64,000 bases of DNA from Bacillota bacterium (GTDB lineage: Bacteria; Bacillota; Clostridia; Lachnospirales; Lachnospiraceae): positions 124,001 to 188,000 of the forward strand of contig JAEWIZ010000002.1 of the NCBI GenBank assembly GCA_023386815.1. Reading direction: 5' to 3'. The notes beneath the pieces are model-generated. The model had not been told where the DNA came from, searched no databases, and worked only from the letters and a program-made list of their open reading frames with translations. A program made the position numbers and the translations under genes. Below are positions 52,902 through 62,657 of the stretch, in pieces. Within the stretch, counting starts at the first letter, position 1. The number at the start of each line of letters is the position of its first letter.

Positions 52902-52997
52902 AACACCTATCGTTTGATACGTTCTCCACTGGACACTAACTATATTATAAATTAGTCTGTTAGTCCATATGTATGTATCATTAAAACCATAGGTGTT
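52902..52997 (-). other. Structured element upstream of larB
   Basis: AACACCTAT and ATAGGTGTT bracket about 78 bases that contain further nested complementary pieces (TGATAC/GTATCA; GGACTAAC against GTTAGTGTCC). On the minus strand the last arm is followed by TTTTATT. It lies between trxB and larB and could be a trxB terminator, a leader controlling larB, or a small palindromic repeat. Confidence 0.45.
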
Positions 52998-53154
52998 ATT
53001 AATAACCATTTATAATAATTCTCTTTTTAATCGTAGTTTATTAAGCTAAAACTTTGTTTCTATAAATCCTTCGATGAAATCCTACTGTGAAATCCTTCCA
53101 TGATATTCTTCTGTGATATTCAAAAGTAATACCCTTCCGTCTCATCATTCCGTC

Positions 53155-54057
53155 TTATCCAATATACTCACATGCGGCCAATCCGGCAATAGCTCCATCT
53201 GATGCAGCAGTTGCAAGCTGTCTAACATTCTTTGTTCTGGTGTCTCCTGCCACAAAGATTCCTTCTGCATTAGTTTTGCAATCCTCTTTACCAATAATAT
53301 AACCACTTTGATCTAACTCAATCAGACCAGCAAATATGGAGTTATTCGGTACTTGGCCGATTGCGATAAATAATCCGCTGATAGGAATCGTTTGCTCCTC
53401 ATCGGTTTTAATATCCTTTACCACAACACCTTCTAAGAACTCTTCACCCAACAATTTGGTTATATTGGCATTAAGGACAAACTCAACGTTTGATTTCTTC
53501 TTTAAGGACTGTAACAATCTCTCCTCTCCACGAAATGTCTCTCTTCTATGAATAACATATACCTTACTGCAGTAGGATGATAAAAAGATTGCGTCTTCCA
53601 GTGCGGTATTACCGCCACCATTCACTGCTACCGCCTTTCCTTTATAGAATGCGCCATCGCAAGTCGCGCAGTAAGAAATACCCCTGCCAATCAGTTCTTT
53701 TTCTTTCTCAAGTCCCAGAGGTCTATTCTTAGCACCGGTAGCCAGGATAACCGTTTTCGTCAGGTACTCCCCGCCGTCTGTGACTACTTTTTTCACTTCA
53801 TCCTCAGCTAATATCTCTACTACCTTTTCAAACTTGATCTCAGCTCCCAGATCCAGGGTTTGCTGATAGAGATTAGTCGCAAATTCATAACCGGATACCT
53901 TTTTAATTCCTGGGTAATTCTCAATTTCAAGCGTGTTTATGATTTGTCCTCCATAGGATTCCGCTTCAAAGACCAATACCTTTTTTCCAGCTCTTACCCC
54001 GTAGATTGCAGCAGATAAACCCGCAGTACCTGCGCCAACAATAATAATATCGTACAT
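53155..54057 (-). CDS. trxB: Thioredoxin reductase
   Basis: The 300-residue flavoprotein reduces thioredoxin. It has the FAD motif GAGTAGLSAA (8-17), the redox pair Cys130/Cys133 in SYCATCDGAF, the NADPH motif GGGNTALEDA and the C-terminal FVAGDTRTKNVRQ. It is 77 bases downstream of trxA and in the same direction, so the two form an operon. The length is typical for clostridial TrxB. Confidence 0.96.
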   Translation of the reverse strand: MYDIIIVGAGTAGLSAAIYGVRAGKKVLVFEAESYGGQIINTLEIENYPGIKKVSGYEFATNLYQQTLDLGAEIKFEKVVEILAEDEVKKVVTDGGEYLTKTVILATGAKNRPLGLEKEKELIGRGISYCATCDGAFYKGKAVAVNGGGNTALEDAIFLSSYCSKVYVIHRRETFRGEERLLQSLKKKSNVEFVLNANITKLLGEEFLEGVVVKDIKTDEEQTIPISGLFIAIGQVPNNSIFAGLIELDQSGYIIGKEDCKTNAEGIFVAGDTRTKNVRQLATAASDGAIAGLAACEYIG

Positions 54058-54133
54058 TATTTTGCACCTTCCTATATTTCATTAATTAAAGAACTAACCG
54101 AACCGTTAAAGCACACCTCTAAACCGATAACAT

Positions 54134-54448
54134 TTATGCATTTCTTATCATGTCAATAATTGCATTCTTTGGCTTTAGACCAACTGATGTGGCAACCGCA
54201 TTACCTTCTTTAAATAATATCAGTGTGGGAATGGTCATTACTTTATACTTCCTAGCTAACTCACTTTCATCGTCCACATTAACCTTGCAAACCTTTACAT
54301 CCGTTACTTCTCTGGAGATCTCCTCTACGATCGGTGTTATCATTTTACATGGCCCGCACCAGGGTGCCCAAAAATCTACCACTACTGTCTGGTTAGACTG
54401 TAAAACCTCTGCCTCGTAATTATTTGCATTTAACTCTGTTATGTTCAT
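54134..54448 (-). CDS. trxA: Thioredoxin
   Basis: The 104-residue thioredoxin has the active site FWAPWCGPCKM (Cys31/Cys34), a buried Asp in VVVDFWA and cis-Pro in MTIPTL. AAAGGGTGG precedes the ATG. It is followed by its reductase gene. Confidence 0.97.
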   Translation of the reverse strand: MNITELNANNYEAEVLQSNQTVVVDFWAPWCGPCKMITPIVEEISREVTDVKVCKVNVDDESELARKYKVMTIPTLILFKEGNAVATSVGLKPKNAIIDMIRNA

Positions 54449-54734
54449 AATATGCCACCCTTTCGATATTTATAGAAGTTTTAATTATTATTCATCATTC
54501 TTTCATGAATCTGTTGTTAAAACATATATCATCATGAAATTCTTCTATATATTTTATTAAATTATATTGTTTACAATTTATATTTCTACAATACATCATC
54601 TGGCAGGATTAGTCAAGTATAATTTATTCTATTTTGAAGCCTTATATTCCTTACTTGTCATCACCTTAGTTTATTAATTTTTTTTTAAATACTTGAATAT
54701 AATATATTGAGCTATCATTCTGGGGGGCTTTTAT

Positions 54735-56102
54735 TTGTATCTAAATAGGGATTACAAAAGTAAATTGGTCGCATGCAATCAATCTGAAAATAATGTAACA
54801 CGCTATATTAATCCTAATAGTATTGTTATCGAAACAGGCTATAAAATAGAAGTTTTCGCAGAGGGTATCGATGCTCCTACCAGCATTTTGTTTACTCAGG
54901 ACGGCGAATTGCTAATTGCCAATTCCGGTTACACATCTGAGAAGCCCAGTGTATCTCGGTTTGTAAATGGTGTATTTGAAATGATTGCTGATGATTTTAT
55001 TACACCACTTACCGGAATAAACGAACGCAATGGAGATTTATATATCTCTCATAAGGGAACAATCACTGTTATTAGAAAGAATGGAACCCGTCAAGATATC
55101 ATTCGAGGCCTACCAAGCTTTGGAGACTATAGTAATAGTAGAGTTGATTTTGGAGTAGATCGAAAAATGTACTTTGGCCAAGGGACAGCTACCAATTCAG
55201 GTGTTGTTGGGACAGATAATTTATGGGTATATGATTTCCCATTGTTTCACGATAACCCAGGTTATTTTGTTCTACTTAATGGTCAAAATTTCATTACACA
55301 AAATATGTTACTTGCTACCAAGGAAAATACCTTTACTGGTGCATTCTCAGCTTATGGTGAGGCCAACCTACCCTTTGAGAAAAGGAAAGGAATTATCAAA
55401 GCCTCCGGTAGTATTTTAAGAGCAAACCCAGATGGTTCCGAGCTAGAACTTGTGGCTTGGGGGCTAAGAAGCCCCTCCTATGTAAAATTTGACAATGGAA
55501 ATCGTCTATTTGCATCAAATAACGGTTTTGATATTCGAGGCAGCCGCCCAATCGCAAATGCACCGGATGAATTTCAATTGATTACCGAAAGCACCTGGTA
55601 TGGGTGGCCAGATTATGCTGGTGGCGAGCCAGTTACCTTAGAAAGATTTAAGCCAGATGGAGGAGTACAACCTGAGTTTTTGTTAGCCTGCCATCCTGGT
55701 ATCCCTAGACGACCTTTTGCAGCCTTTGCACCAGATTCCACCATTATTGGCTTTGACTTCAACCCCTATTCATCCTTTGCTCCAGTTGGAGATGCCTTCA
55801 TTGCCGAATTTGGTAATGTAACTCCCAGAACCTATGAGATTACTGCACTTCAGTATCCTTCTGTTGGACATAAAATATCAAAGATAGATATGAGGTCTGG
55901 AAGTATTTCAACCTTTGCCATAAACCGCTCTGGTTTTCCTGCCAGTGTTACACAAGATGGAGGATTTGACAGGCCTGCAGATGTAGCCTTTGGTCCAGAC
56001 CAAGCTTTGTACATTGTTGATATGGGTATTAGTACAAGAGACAATTTAAACGTAATTTTACCAAACACTGGTGTAATTTGGAAAGTCTCTAGGATTACAT
56101 AA
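54735..56102 (+). CDS. Glucose/sorbosone dehydrogenase-like beta-propeller protein
   Basis: The 455-residue protein has a six-bladed propeller pattern: GIDAPTSILFTQDGELLIAN, GINERNGDLYISH, LRSPSYVKFDNGNRLFAS, STWYGWPDYAGGEP and RPADVAFGPDQALYIVD. This is the sequence class of PQQ-dependent glucose/sorbosone dehydrogenases. It starts at a TTG with six G (54722-54727) upstream, and has no signal peptide although the family is usually exported. Clostridia are not known to make PQQ, so the reaction is uncertain; lactonase-like or binding functions are possible. It stands alone. Confidence 0.75.
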   Translation: MYLNRDYKSKLVACNQSENNVTRYINPNSIVIETGYKIEVFAEGIDAPTSILFTQDGELLIANSGYTSEKPSVSRFVNGVFEMIADDFITPLTGINERNGDLYISHKGTITVIRKNGTRQDIIRGLPSFGDYSNSRVDFGVDRKMYFGQGTATNSGVVGTDNLWVYDFPLFHDNPGYFVLLNGQNFITQNMLLATKENTFTGAFSAYGEANLPFEKRKGIIKASGSILRANPDGSELELVAWGLRSPSYVKFDNGNRLFASNNGFDIRGSRPIANAPDEFQLITESTWYGWPDYAGGEPVTLERFKPDGGVQPEFLLACHPGIPRRPFAAFAPDSTIIGFDFNPYSSFAPVGDAFIAEFGNVTPRTYEITALQYPSVGHKISKIDMRSGSISTFAINRSGFPASVTQDGGFDRPADVAFGPDQALYIVDMGISTRDNLNVILPNTGVIWKVSRIT

Positions 56103-56191
56103 GATATTATGTCAACTTTTTTGCAATCTTTCCTGCAATTTTCTAAAATGTGTCAATTGATAAAAAAATTTAAAAAATATGAAAAAAATAC

Positions 56192-56220
56192 TTGATTTTT
56201 GTTTTCTGATAGTGTAATAT
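56192..56220 (+). promoter_or_regulatory. Promoter of tRNA-Glu
   Basis: TTGATT (56192-56197), a 17-base spacer and TAATAT (56215-56220), about 16 bases before the tRNA. Confidence 0.7.
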
Positions 56221-56236
56221 AGATATTGTTCTTGAT

Positions 56237-56308
56237 GGCTCGTTGGTCAAGGGGTCAAGACGCCGCCCTCTCACGGCGGAAACACGGGTTCGATTCCCGT
56301 ACGAGCTG
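56237..56308 (+). tRNA. tRNA-Glu (anticodon CTC)
   Basis: A 72-base cloverleaf: acceptor GGCTCGT/ACGAGCT (first pair G-U), anticodon stem CCGCC/GGCGG with loop CTCTCAC (anticodon CTC), T-arm ACGGG-TTCGATT-CCCGT and discriminator G. CCA is not encoded. It stands alone with its own promoter and terminator. Confidence 0.93.
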
Positions 56309-56324
56309 CTACAATTGAATTAAA

Positions 56325-56371
56325 TAAACAAATAAAAAATCATTCGCATAGAATGATTTTTTATTTGTTTA
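56325..56371 (+). terminator. Intrinsic terminator of tRNA-Glu
   Basis: A perfect 21-bp AT-rich stem (56325-56345 with 56351-56371; core AAAAAATCATTC/GAATGATTTTTT) with a five-base loop. Confidence 0.88.
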
Positions 56372-56748
56372 TTATTATCTTTTACTTTTATTTAATCCAA
56401 TTTCCATGCAGAACAATAAGAAAGCCACGCTTATAGCCAATTTTATTAAGATAGTATTACCACTCTCAACGGTATGAGTTAACTAAACGCACAGAATCAG
56501 AAACTGAACTGTTTAAAACGATCATATTCTGGCTTTTAAACATACAAGTACAACCACTGGAACAAATGTTGTTTCTTTCAATTATACCTTAACATAGTTA
56601 CGTAAAATACAAGACTCTTCTCTCCTCTGATAACGAAGTAGTGTTTGTTAATACAAAAATATGTAGCCGATAAAAAAGAAACCCCAGCGATATTAATGCA
56701 ATAAAAATATCGCTGGGGTTGACTCGTAATTTTAGCCGATGTCTTAAC
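56372..56748. other. Gene-free region
   Basis: Nothing beyond the terminator at 56680-56720 is seen. Confidence 0.5.
56680..56720 (-). terminator. Intrinsic terminator of the glycosidase operon
   Basis: AACCCCAGCGATAT pairs with ATATCGCTGGGGTT (56680-56693, 56707-56720); on the minus strand it is followed by TTTCTTTTTT. It lies about 30 bases after the GH2 stop. Confidence 0.9.
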
Positions 56749-58482
56749 TTAATGACATTTGTCTGGCACTCCGCAAGTTATCTTTCGGATTTCATTAATA
56801 TCGACCTTTGGTTGACGGTCATATGTGAGTAAACCATTAATTTCTTGCTCGACATCGCATAGCTGCGTATAACAAAAGCCTTGAATATGCCCTGATTGCA
56901 GTAACGGTACTACAACATCAGCATAACGCTTCAGGAAATCCTGCTCTGAAGAAGCACTTGAATAACCCCAACCTTTCGCACCGTCCTTCTCAAAGGAAAT
57001 ACCACCAAACTCGCTGATCAATATCGGCTCATTGCTATAATGGCTACCGTTAACGTAGAGCGCTCTTCCACAGGGCTGATCCTGTATTATATTCTCTAAC
57101 GTGGAGTATCTTTTTGTAAGGATCTCACGGTTTGCCTCATAATCGTGGATTGTCAGTAAATCACTTTCTACATGCTCCCAGCCATCATTATCACTGATCA
57201 GACGTGTTGTATCGATCGCTTTTATCATAGAATAGAGGGCTCTGCAAAAATTCTGCTGCTCTTTGCGGTGTGCGATTTCCAGCACGCCCCAGGATTCATT
57301 TAAGGGTGTCCAAGCTATAATACAAGGATGATTGTAGTCCCTTAAAACCACATCCATCCATTCCTGCATCATAGCAGAGGCGAGGCTTCTTGAATAAGTA
57401 TAGCCGGCTCCTATCTCGCCCCAAACCAGAAATCCTAAGCGGTCTGCGTGATATAAGAATCTGGGATCCTCCACCTTTTGATGCTTTCGTACACCGTTAA
57501 AGCCCATTTCTTTTGCAAGCACAATATCCTTAACAAACGCTTCATCGGAAGGCGCCGTCATTAGTCCTTCCGGCCAATACCCTTGGTCAAGAACCAGCCG
57601 TTGAAAATATGGTCGGTTATTCAGAAGAAATCTGCCGTTTTCTATTGATACTTTGCGCATTCCAAAGTAGGAAATGGCCGTATCCAGAATCATTTCCTGC
57701 TCCTTAAGTCTGAATTCCACATCAAACAGCCTTGGCTGCTCCGGCGTCCAGGCCAGATCTTCCGTGATATTCCAGCACCCAAGTACGGCTTCGTCAAGTG
57801 CTACGGTAATACTCCCTTTTGATTTCTGAGTAAAGGTATTTGTCTGGCTGACATGTTTGCCTTCAAAGGTTATTTTAGTTTCCAGATAGCACCCCATTGG
57901 ATTTTCCAGCTCATACTCAAACTTAACTGCTTTATCATCAAATAAGGGTGTGATGAATACCTTTTTGATATGTTTTTCAGAAACCGGCTCAAGCCATACG
58001 CTCTGCCATATACCGGTCGTAGCGGTATAGAAAATACTCTCCGACTTCTCTTTCCAGAATTGCTTGCCGCGTGGTATATCAAGTTCCAAATGATAATCCT
58101 TCACATAAACACGAAGCTCGTTCTCACCGTCAACAAGCAGGTCTGTAATATCTGCAGAAAAGCCGGTTTGCCCTCCAATATGAGAAATGGCATGCTTATG
58201 ATTAATCCAGATGGTGCACTCATAATCAACCGCTCCAAAGTGTAGCAGCACGTGCTTGTTCTTCCACTCCTCCGGTATGGTAAAGCTGCGGCGATACCAT
58301 ACCGTATCATGGAGTTCTTTCTTAACTACACCGGACAGCTTTGCTTCATATGCAAATGGCACACAGATCTTTTGGTCAAACAAATCCTGATCAAAAGAAA
58401 AATCCCATATGCCGTTCAGCGTCATCCATTCCTCTCTTTTCAATTGCGGTCTTGGATATTCTGCTCTTAAAATGTCGTTCAT
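56749..58482 (-). CDS. Glycoside hydrolase family 2 enzyme
   Basis: This 577-residue retaining glycosidase has a sugar-binding jelly roll (about 15-170; VWYRRSFTIP, LLHFGAVDYECTIWIN), an immunoglobulin-like domain and a TIM barrel. The acid/base Glu is in WTPLNESWG and the nucleophile Glu in LISEFGGIS. It is shorter than LacZ and has no signal peptide, so it is cytoplasmic, acting on imported oligosaccharides. Specificity (beta-galactosidase, beta-glucuronidase or beta-mannosidase) is not clear. It follows the GH43 gene by about 25 bases with AGGGAG before the ATG. Confidence 0.9.
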   Translation of the reverse strand: MNDILRAEYPRPQLKREEWMTLNGIWDFSFDQDLFDQKICVPFAYEAKLSGVVKKELHDTVWYRRSFTIPEEWKNKHVLLHFGAVDYECTIWINHKHAISHIGGQTGFSADITDLLVDGENELRVYVKDYHLELDIPRGKQFWKEKSESIFYTATTGIWQSVWLEPVSEKHIKKVFITPLFDDKAVKFEYELENPMGCYLETKITFEGKHVSQTNTFTQKSKGSITVALDEAVLGCWNITEDLAWTPEQPRLFDVEFRLKEQEMILDTAISYFGMRKVSIENGRFLLNNRPYFQRLVLDQGYWPEGLMTAPSDEAFVKDIVLAKEMGFNGVRKHQKVEDPRFLYHADRLGFLVWGEIGAGYTYSRSLASAMMQEWMDVVLRDYNHPCIIAWTPLNESWGVLEIAHRKEQQNFCRALYSMIKAIDTTRLISDNDGWEHVESDLLTIHDYEANREILTKRYSTLENIIQDQPCGRALYVNGSHYSNEPILISEFGGISFEKDGAKGWGYSSASSEQDFLKRYADVVVPLLQSGHIQGFCYTQLCDVEQEINGLLTYDRQPKVDINEIRKITCGVPDKCH

Positions 58483-58507
58483 TTCGTTTCTCCCTAATGT
58501 TATTGCT

Positions 58508-60709
58508 TTATTTGAATAAAAGTTGCTTCTGATTTTTAAATTGAATGTTATCTATTGTAATCAAGGTATTTTTTGCCCATATTCCAGCACATCCGCCGGT
58601 TATCACCTCGCAGTCCCTGACGGAAAGTCTGGGAACCTCTTCCTGATTGATATAAGCTAATATTTCATCGCCCGACACAGTTACTTTTAATTCATAGGTT
58701 TTATTTATTTCAAATTCAAAAGCACAGGCCGCAAGAACCTTTTTATCATAACGATGGCGTGCAATCACTAATTCGCTGCCGGTAAAGCTTACGGAATATC
58801 CAAGAAAGAAATGAATTCCCAGGATAGGATCAGCTCCCTCACCACCTTCTGACGGCTCGGTTACCCGGATCAGAATACCGGCGTTACTATCCGCTCCCAT
58901 GAATTCGGCCTTTAACCGGGCTGATACGGTATAATCCATACCATAAGTTCCTTCCAGCAGCTCTTTTCCATAAAGACCTGCTTTCAAAGGCTGATACAGT
59001 TTATCGGTTTCTTCCTTATCCTCTTCCACCAATTTAAAATAGATTCTCCGGATCACAAGTGCCTCATTACCGGAAGTTATCTTCATTACATGCTCGCCGG
59101 CTGATAACCAAACCTGACAGGTTTGGACTCCAGGACTGTCAATCCGTACATCAACTCCAAGATCATCGATCCTAATATCTGTTTTGGAAAAAGCACGGCT
59201 GTCTTTTGTGATAACCTGCAAGATGTACTGTCCGCCGCAATCAACATTCAGCTGATACTGCGCCTGACAGCCTTCCTTTAATATAATGCTTCCGTCTGAA
59301 TTTCTCTCAAACGCGCCAGAGCCGAATACCGGATAAAATCCGCAGTTCATAGGTATTGCAACCTGCTCTGAGGTTGCTTCACAGGTGGTGCCGGTTACTG
59401 CTGTGTATCCGCAGCCGATTTGTCCAGCTTCCGAAAAATATCCTATTCTTGCAAAATCCAAGTGGATTTTATCCTCTCTCAGTTGAAGCCGGTTATCAAT
59501 ATAAACAGTGAGCTTCGCCTTCTTATCATACTCTACCCGAATGCAATGCAGCGCATCAAACACGTAATCCGGAGGCAACGTAGCCTTTCTCAGGCATCTA
59601 TTGTCATTTTTTCTACAGAACCATAGCTGCAGGCTATTTGTCAGCCTATCAAATGCAAGACTGTAATAGTCTTCCCTTCCCTCACCCATTACAAGTCCAC
59701 ATACATTTGCTTCGGAGGTGATGGGAATTATTAAATGGAACTCTGCTGTAAAGCTTGTCTGAAGACTCTGATCAGCCAGTACAAACAATCCTTGGTTAGA
59801 GGAATAATAGATATCCTCCCTTTCTTCCCAGTAACCCTCATAAAACTGCCAGGTCAACGCTTCTTTGGCACGACCGAGAAATGCGTAATCAGGATAAGCA
59901 GGTGCAGGCTGTGGAAGTCTTGTCGGTCCCAGAATCTGGGTTGCCTGCTCATACCAAAGCTGGCGGTCTATGTCCAAATCACGGCTCAAATCCCCATTCA
60001 TATTATGGTATACAATATAATGGGATACCAGATCAGGTCCAAGTACGGTACTGCTATGCCCAAGTCCGACAACTTCTCCCTGGGTATGGATTATTACCGG
60101 ATTATACACCTCATCCTGATAGCCTGTTAATGGATGGGTACTCCATGCTGCGTTAATACGATAGCCTTTGCTTAAATAATGGTTCCCGGTGTAGGTCATA
60201 TAATAATAACCATTCTGCTTATAAATAAAGGGGCCTTCCGTCCAGCCGTGAAGTGTAACTCCGGTGAAAACCGGTTCACCAAATTCTGTCGGAGATTCCA
60301 TTCTACATCCCCAAATGCCCTCATCCCCGGCCCAATAAAAATACCAGGTTCCATCATCATCGATAAATACGGAGCCATCAATTGCATGCAGTACATTATC
60401 ACTGATTTTAGAAAAGGGTCCGGTGGGATGTTCGCTTTCCAATATGTAATGCCCGAAGCCAGAGGGGGAAGTATACATATAGAATTTTCCGTTGGAATAC
60501 ACCACTTCCGGAGCAAAGGGAACCAAATCCGGGAAGGTATCCGTCCCGATGGTAGGCCCTTCTGCCTTCCACTCCAATAAATTGTCAGAGCTCCAGCAGC
60601 GTATGTCAGGATTGGTGCAGTAAAGATAGTATCTTCCATTGTATCTCAGCACAAAGGGATCAGCGAAATCACCGCCTGCTGCAATTGGATTTTGATATGT
60701 TGTTTTCAT
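58508..60709 (-). CDS. Glycoside hydrolase family 43 enzyme with C-terminal beta-sandwich domains
   Basis: The 733-residue protein has an N-terminal five-bladed GH43 propeller (about 1-300): catalytic base Asp in GGDFADPFVL, the pKa-tuning Asp in AIDGSVFIDDD and the acid Glu in GWTEGPFIYK. The remainder (about 310-733) looks like two or three beta-sandwich domains, including a GH43 C2-like part and a carbohydrate-binding-like part (GGQYILQVITKDS). No signal peptide is present. Likely an arabinofuranosidase or xylosidase on imported oligosaccharides. The ATG at 60709 is favoured over a TTG seven codons earlier. Confidence 0.9.
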   Translation of the reverse strand: MKTTYQNPIAAGGDFADPFVLRYNGRYYLYCTNPDIRCWSSDNLLEWKAEGPTIGTDTFPDLVPFAPEVVYSNGKFYMYTSPSGFGHYILESEHPTGPFSKISDNVLHAIDGSVFIDDDGTWYFYWAGDEGIWGCRMESPTEFGEPVFTGVTLHGWTEGPFIYKQNGYYYMTYTGNHYLSKGYRINAAWSTHPLTGYQDEVYNPVIIHTQGEVVGLGHSSTVLGPDLVSHYIVYHNMNGDLSRDLDIDRQLWYEQATQILGPTRLPQPAPAYPDYAFLGRAKEALTWQFYEGYWEEREDIYYSSNQGLFVLADQSLQTSFTAEFHLIIPITSEANVCGLVMGEGREDYYSLAFDRLTNSLQLWFCRKNDNRCLRKATLPPDYVFDALHCIRVEYDKKAKLTVYIDNRLQLREDKIHLDFARIGYFSEAGQIGCGYTAVTGTTCEATSEQVAIPMNCGFYPVFGSGAFERNSDGSIILKEGCQAQYQLNVDCGGQYILQVITKDSRAFSKTDIRIDDLGVDVRIDSPGVQTCQVWLSAGEHVMKITSGNEALVIRRIYFKLVEEDKEETDKLYQPLKAGLYGKELLEGTYGMDYTVSARLKAEFMGADSNAGILIRVTEPSEGGEGADPILGIHFFLGYSVSFTGSELVIARHRYDKKVLAACAFEFEINKTYELKVTVSGDEILAYINQEEVPRLSVRDCEVITGGCAGIWAKNTLITIDNIQFKNQKQLLFK

Positions 60710-60803
60710 TCTTATTCCCGTGCCTTTCAATTTTTGATGGCCTATTTAAAAAGTGAATAGGCCTTAATAAATAGTTTGAAAATGGTTTTCTTTCAAACTT
60801 CCC

Positions 60804-61646
60804 TTAGCCTTTCAGTCCCGACATCACAAAGGACTCGGTAAAATATTTCTGACAGATGATAAATGTAATCAATACCGGTAGAATTGCAATTAAGGAAGCC
60901 GCCATGATCAGTGGTATGTCTGTCTGCGTTTCATGATAAGAATTTAGCATAGAAATTACCACCTGAACCGTTTGCCGTTTGGAATCATTTACAAAAATCA
61001 TGGGACCAAAATAGTCATTCCAAGTCATCATAAAAACCATTATGATGTTACTGACAATTGCAGGCTTACTAAGGGGCAAAAATACGCGGTAGTAAATTTT
61101 GAAGTACCCGCAGCCATCAATTTTTGCGGCCTCTAAAAGCTCTGTGGGAAGCCCCTGCATAAATTGACGTATAAAGAACAACATGGATACATTTCCAAGT
61201 GCGCCGGGAATGATCAACGGTAGTAAGGTATTAATCCATTTTATCTTCGTATAAATGATATATTGCGGTACCAGCAGCACAACAAAAGGAATCATCATAG
61301 AGGACAGAATACATAGAAATAAGGTTCTTTTCAGCGGAACATCAAGCTTGGCAAAAGCAAAAGCCGAAAGTGTGGTTGAAAATGTCCCGAAGGCCACAAC
61401 ACAAAAGGAAACAATAACACTGTTCTTTAAGCCGCTTAGCAGGCTGGAATCCGTCCACAGCTCTATGTAATTCTTCCAGTCAACGGGACTGGGTATCCAT
61501 CTTGGCGGAATCTCATATACGAATTTTGCTTCTTTTAAAGAGGTGGATAACATCCAAAGGAAAGGGACAACCATAGTGAAAGCCCCCGCCAGAAGAAGCA
61601 TAAAAACCACCACACGGATGGCGGAAGTACGTTTTATAACCTTCAT
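60804..61646 (-). CDS. Sugar ABC transporter permease (CUT1, MalG-like)
   Basis: The 280-residue inner-membrane protein has six helices and the EAA loop EAAKIDGCGYFKIYYRVFLPLSKPA, with a MalG-type start (RVVVFMLLLAGAFTMVVPFLWMLSTSLK). The ATG at 61646 lies four bases after the preceding permease stop, with GAGGGGGAA upstream. It forms the channel with the neighbour; the ATPase (MsmK-like) is not encoded here and is probably a shared one. Confidence 0.93.
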   Translation of the reverse strand: MKVIKRTSAIRVVVFMLLLAGAFTMVVPFLWMLSTSLKEAKFVYEIPPRWIPSPVDWKNYIELWTDSSLLSGLKNSVIVSFCVVAFGTFSTTLSAFAFAKLDVPLKRTLFLCILSSMMIPFVVLLVPQYIIYTKIKWINTLLPLIIPGALGNVSMLFFIRQFMQGLPTELLEAAKIDGCGYFKIYYRVFLPLSKPAIVSNIIMVFMMTWNDYFGPMIFVNDSKRQTVQVVISMLNSYHETQTDIPLIMAASLIAILPVLITFIICQKYFTESFVMSGLKG

Positions 61647-61649
61647 CAA

Positions 61650-62540
61650 TTATTCCCCCTCGTAAACCCATTTACTGGATACTTTAAATTGTATTAATGT
61701 CAGAATCAGAATCATTGCACCGAATACAAGTGCAGCGGCGCAGGCATATCCCATCTGGCTGTAATTAAAGGCTTTCTGCCAGATATAATAAATCACGGTA
61801 GCAACACCGTAATTACGCCCGCCATCCGTCGTAAATAGATCAACCTCGATAAAGGTCTGTAACGATCCGATGATATTAACAGTCAGCAGGTAAAAGATAA
61901 TTGGAGTAAGCAAAGGCAGAGTTATCTTAAAAAATTGCTGGCTGCTGCCTGCTCCGTCTATCCTTGCTGCTTCATAATAGGTAGGAGAAAGATTCTTTAA
62001 GCTTGCAAGAAAATAGATAGAGGTTATCCCAATCATTTTCCAGGAGATCATAATTACGATCATCCGCTTCGTCCAGACCGGATCCCCCAGCCAGTTTGGT
62101 CCTTCGATTCCGAAGATTCCAAGCATCTGGTTAACGAGACCGAACTCCGAGTTAAATAACCATTTCCAGAGTAAAACTAAAGCAACGATCGAGGAGATAT
62201 ACGGCAGATAATACAATACACGAAACACTTTATTCCCTTTGATTTCCTTCTGACAAGCCAGTGCAAATAGTAATCCAAGAGTCATGTAAACCGGGATTGG
62301 CAGCAACATATATATGGTATTTTTCACAGCAATCCAGAATTTACTATCTTGAAACAATTCAATAAAATTCCCCAGGCCGATAAAGGTTTTTGTACGTACT
62401 AATACATTCCAGTCTGTCATTGCTGCAATGATGCATAGGCAAAGCGGTAATAAGAAGAAAAATCCAAACTGGAGCAGGGAGGGTAATACAAACAAGAAAC
62501 CTGCGACTCTTTCTTTACTCTTTAAATTCTTTTTTGACAT
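61650..62540 (-). CDS. Sugar ABC transporter permease (CUT1, MalF/UgpA-like)
   Basis: The 296-residue permease has six helices and the EAA loop EAARIDGAGSSQQFFKITLPLLTP. AGGAGC precedes the ATG. It follows the binding-protein gene after a 117-base gap that carries a perfect stem-loop. Together with the next gene it imports oligosaccharides for the GH2 and GH43 enzymes. Confidence 0.93.
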   Translation of the reverse strand: MSKKNLKSKERVAGFLFVLPSLLQFGFFFLLPLCLCIIAAMTDWNVLVRTKTFIGLGNFIELFQDSKFWIAVKNTIYMLLPIPVYMTLGLLFALACQKEIKGNKVFRVLYYLPYISSIVALVLLWKWLFNSEFGLVNQMLGIFGIEGPNWLGDPVWTKRMIVIMISWKMIGITSIYFLASLKNLSPTYYEAARIDGAGSSQQFFKITLPLLTPIIFYLLTVNIIGSLQTFIEVDLFTTDGGRNYGVATVIYYIWQKAFNYSQMGYACAAALVFGAMILILTLIQFKVSSKWVYEGE

Positions 62541-62619
62541 ATCGTAATTAGCTCCTGCATTTTGTAGGGACAGCCGTCAAGGCTGCCAGTTGATTAAGCT
62601 CCGGCTTATTTACAGCAGC

Positions 62620-62645
62620 ATTAGCGGGAGCCGGCTCCCGCTAAT
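62620..62645 (-). other. Intercistronic stem-loop after sugar binding-protein gene
   Basis: ATTAGCGGGAGC and GCTCCCGCTAAT form a perfect 12-bp stem with a CG centre, without T-run. A second small hairpin (CAGCC-GTCAA-GGCTG) lies near 62574-62588. As in the Fbp-like operon, it separates the binding-protein gene from the permeases and probably favours binding-protein expression. Confidence 0.7.
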
Positions 62646-62657
62646 GGAATTCCTATG

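Noticed and set aside
60179..60639. Reading frames of 133 and 147 codons overlapping the GH43 gene
   Set aside because: They lie inside the well-supported GH43 propeller coding region in other frames and have no ribosome binding site.
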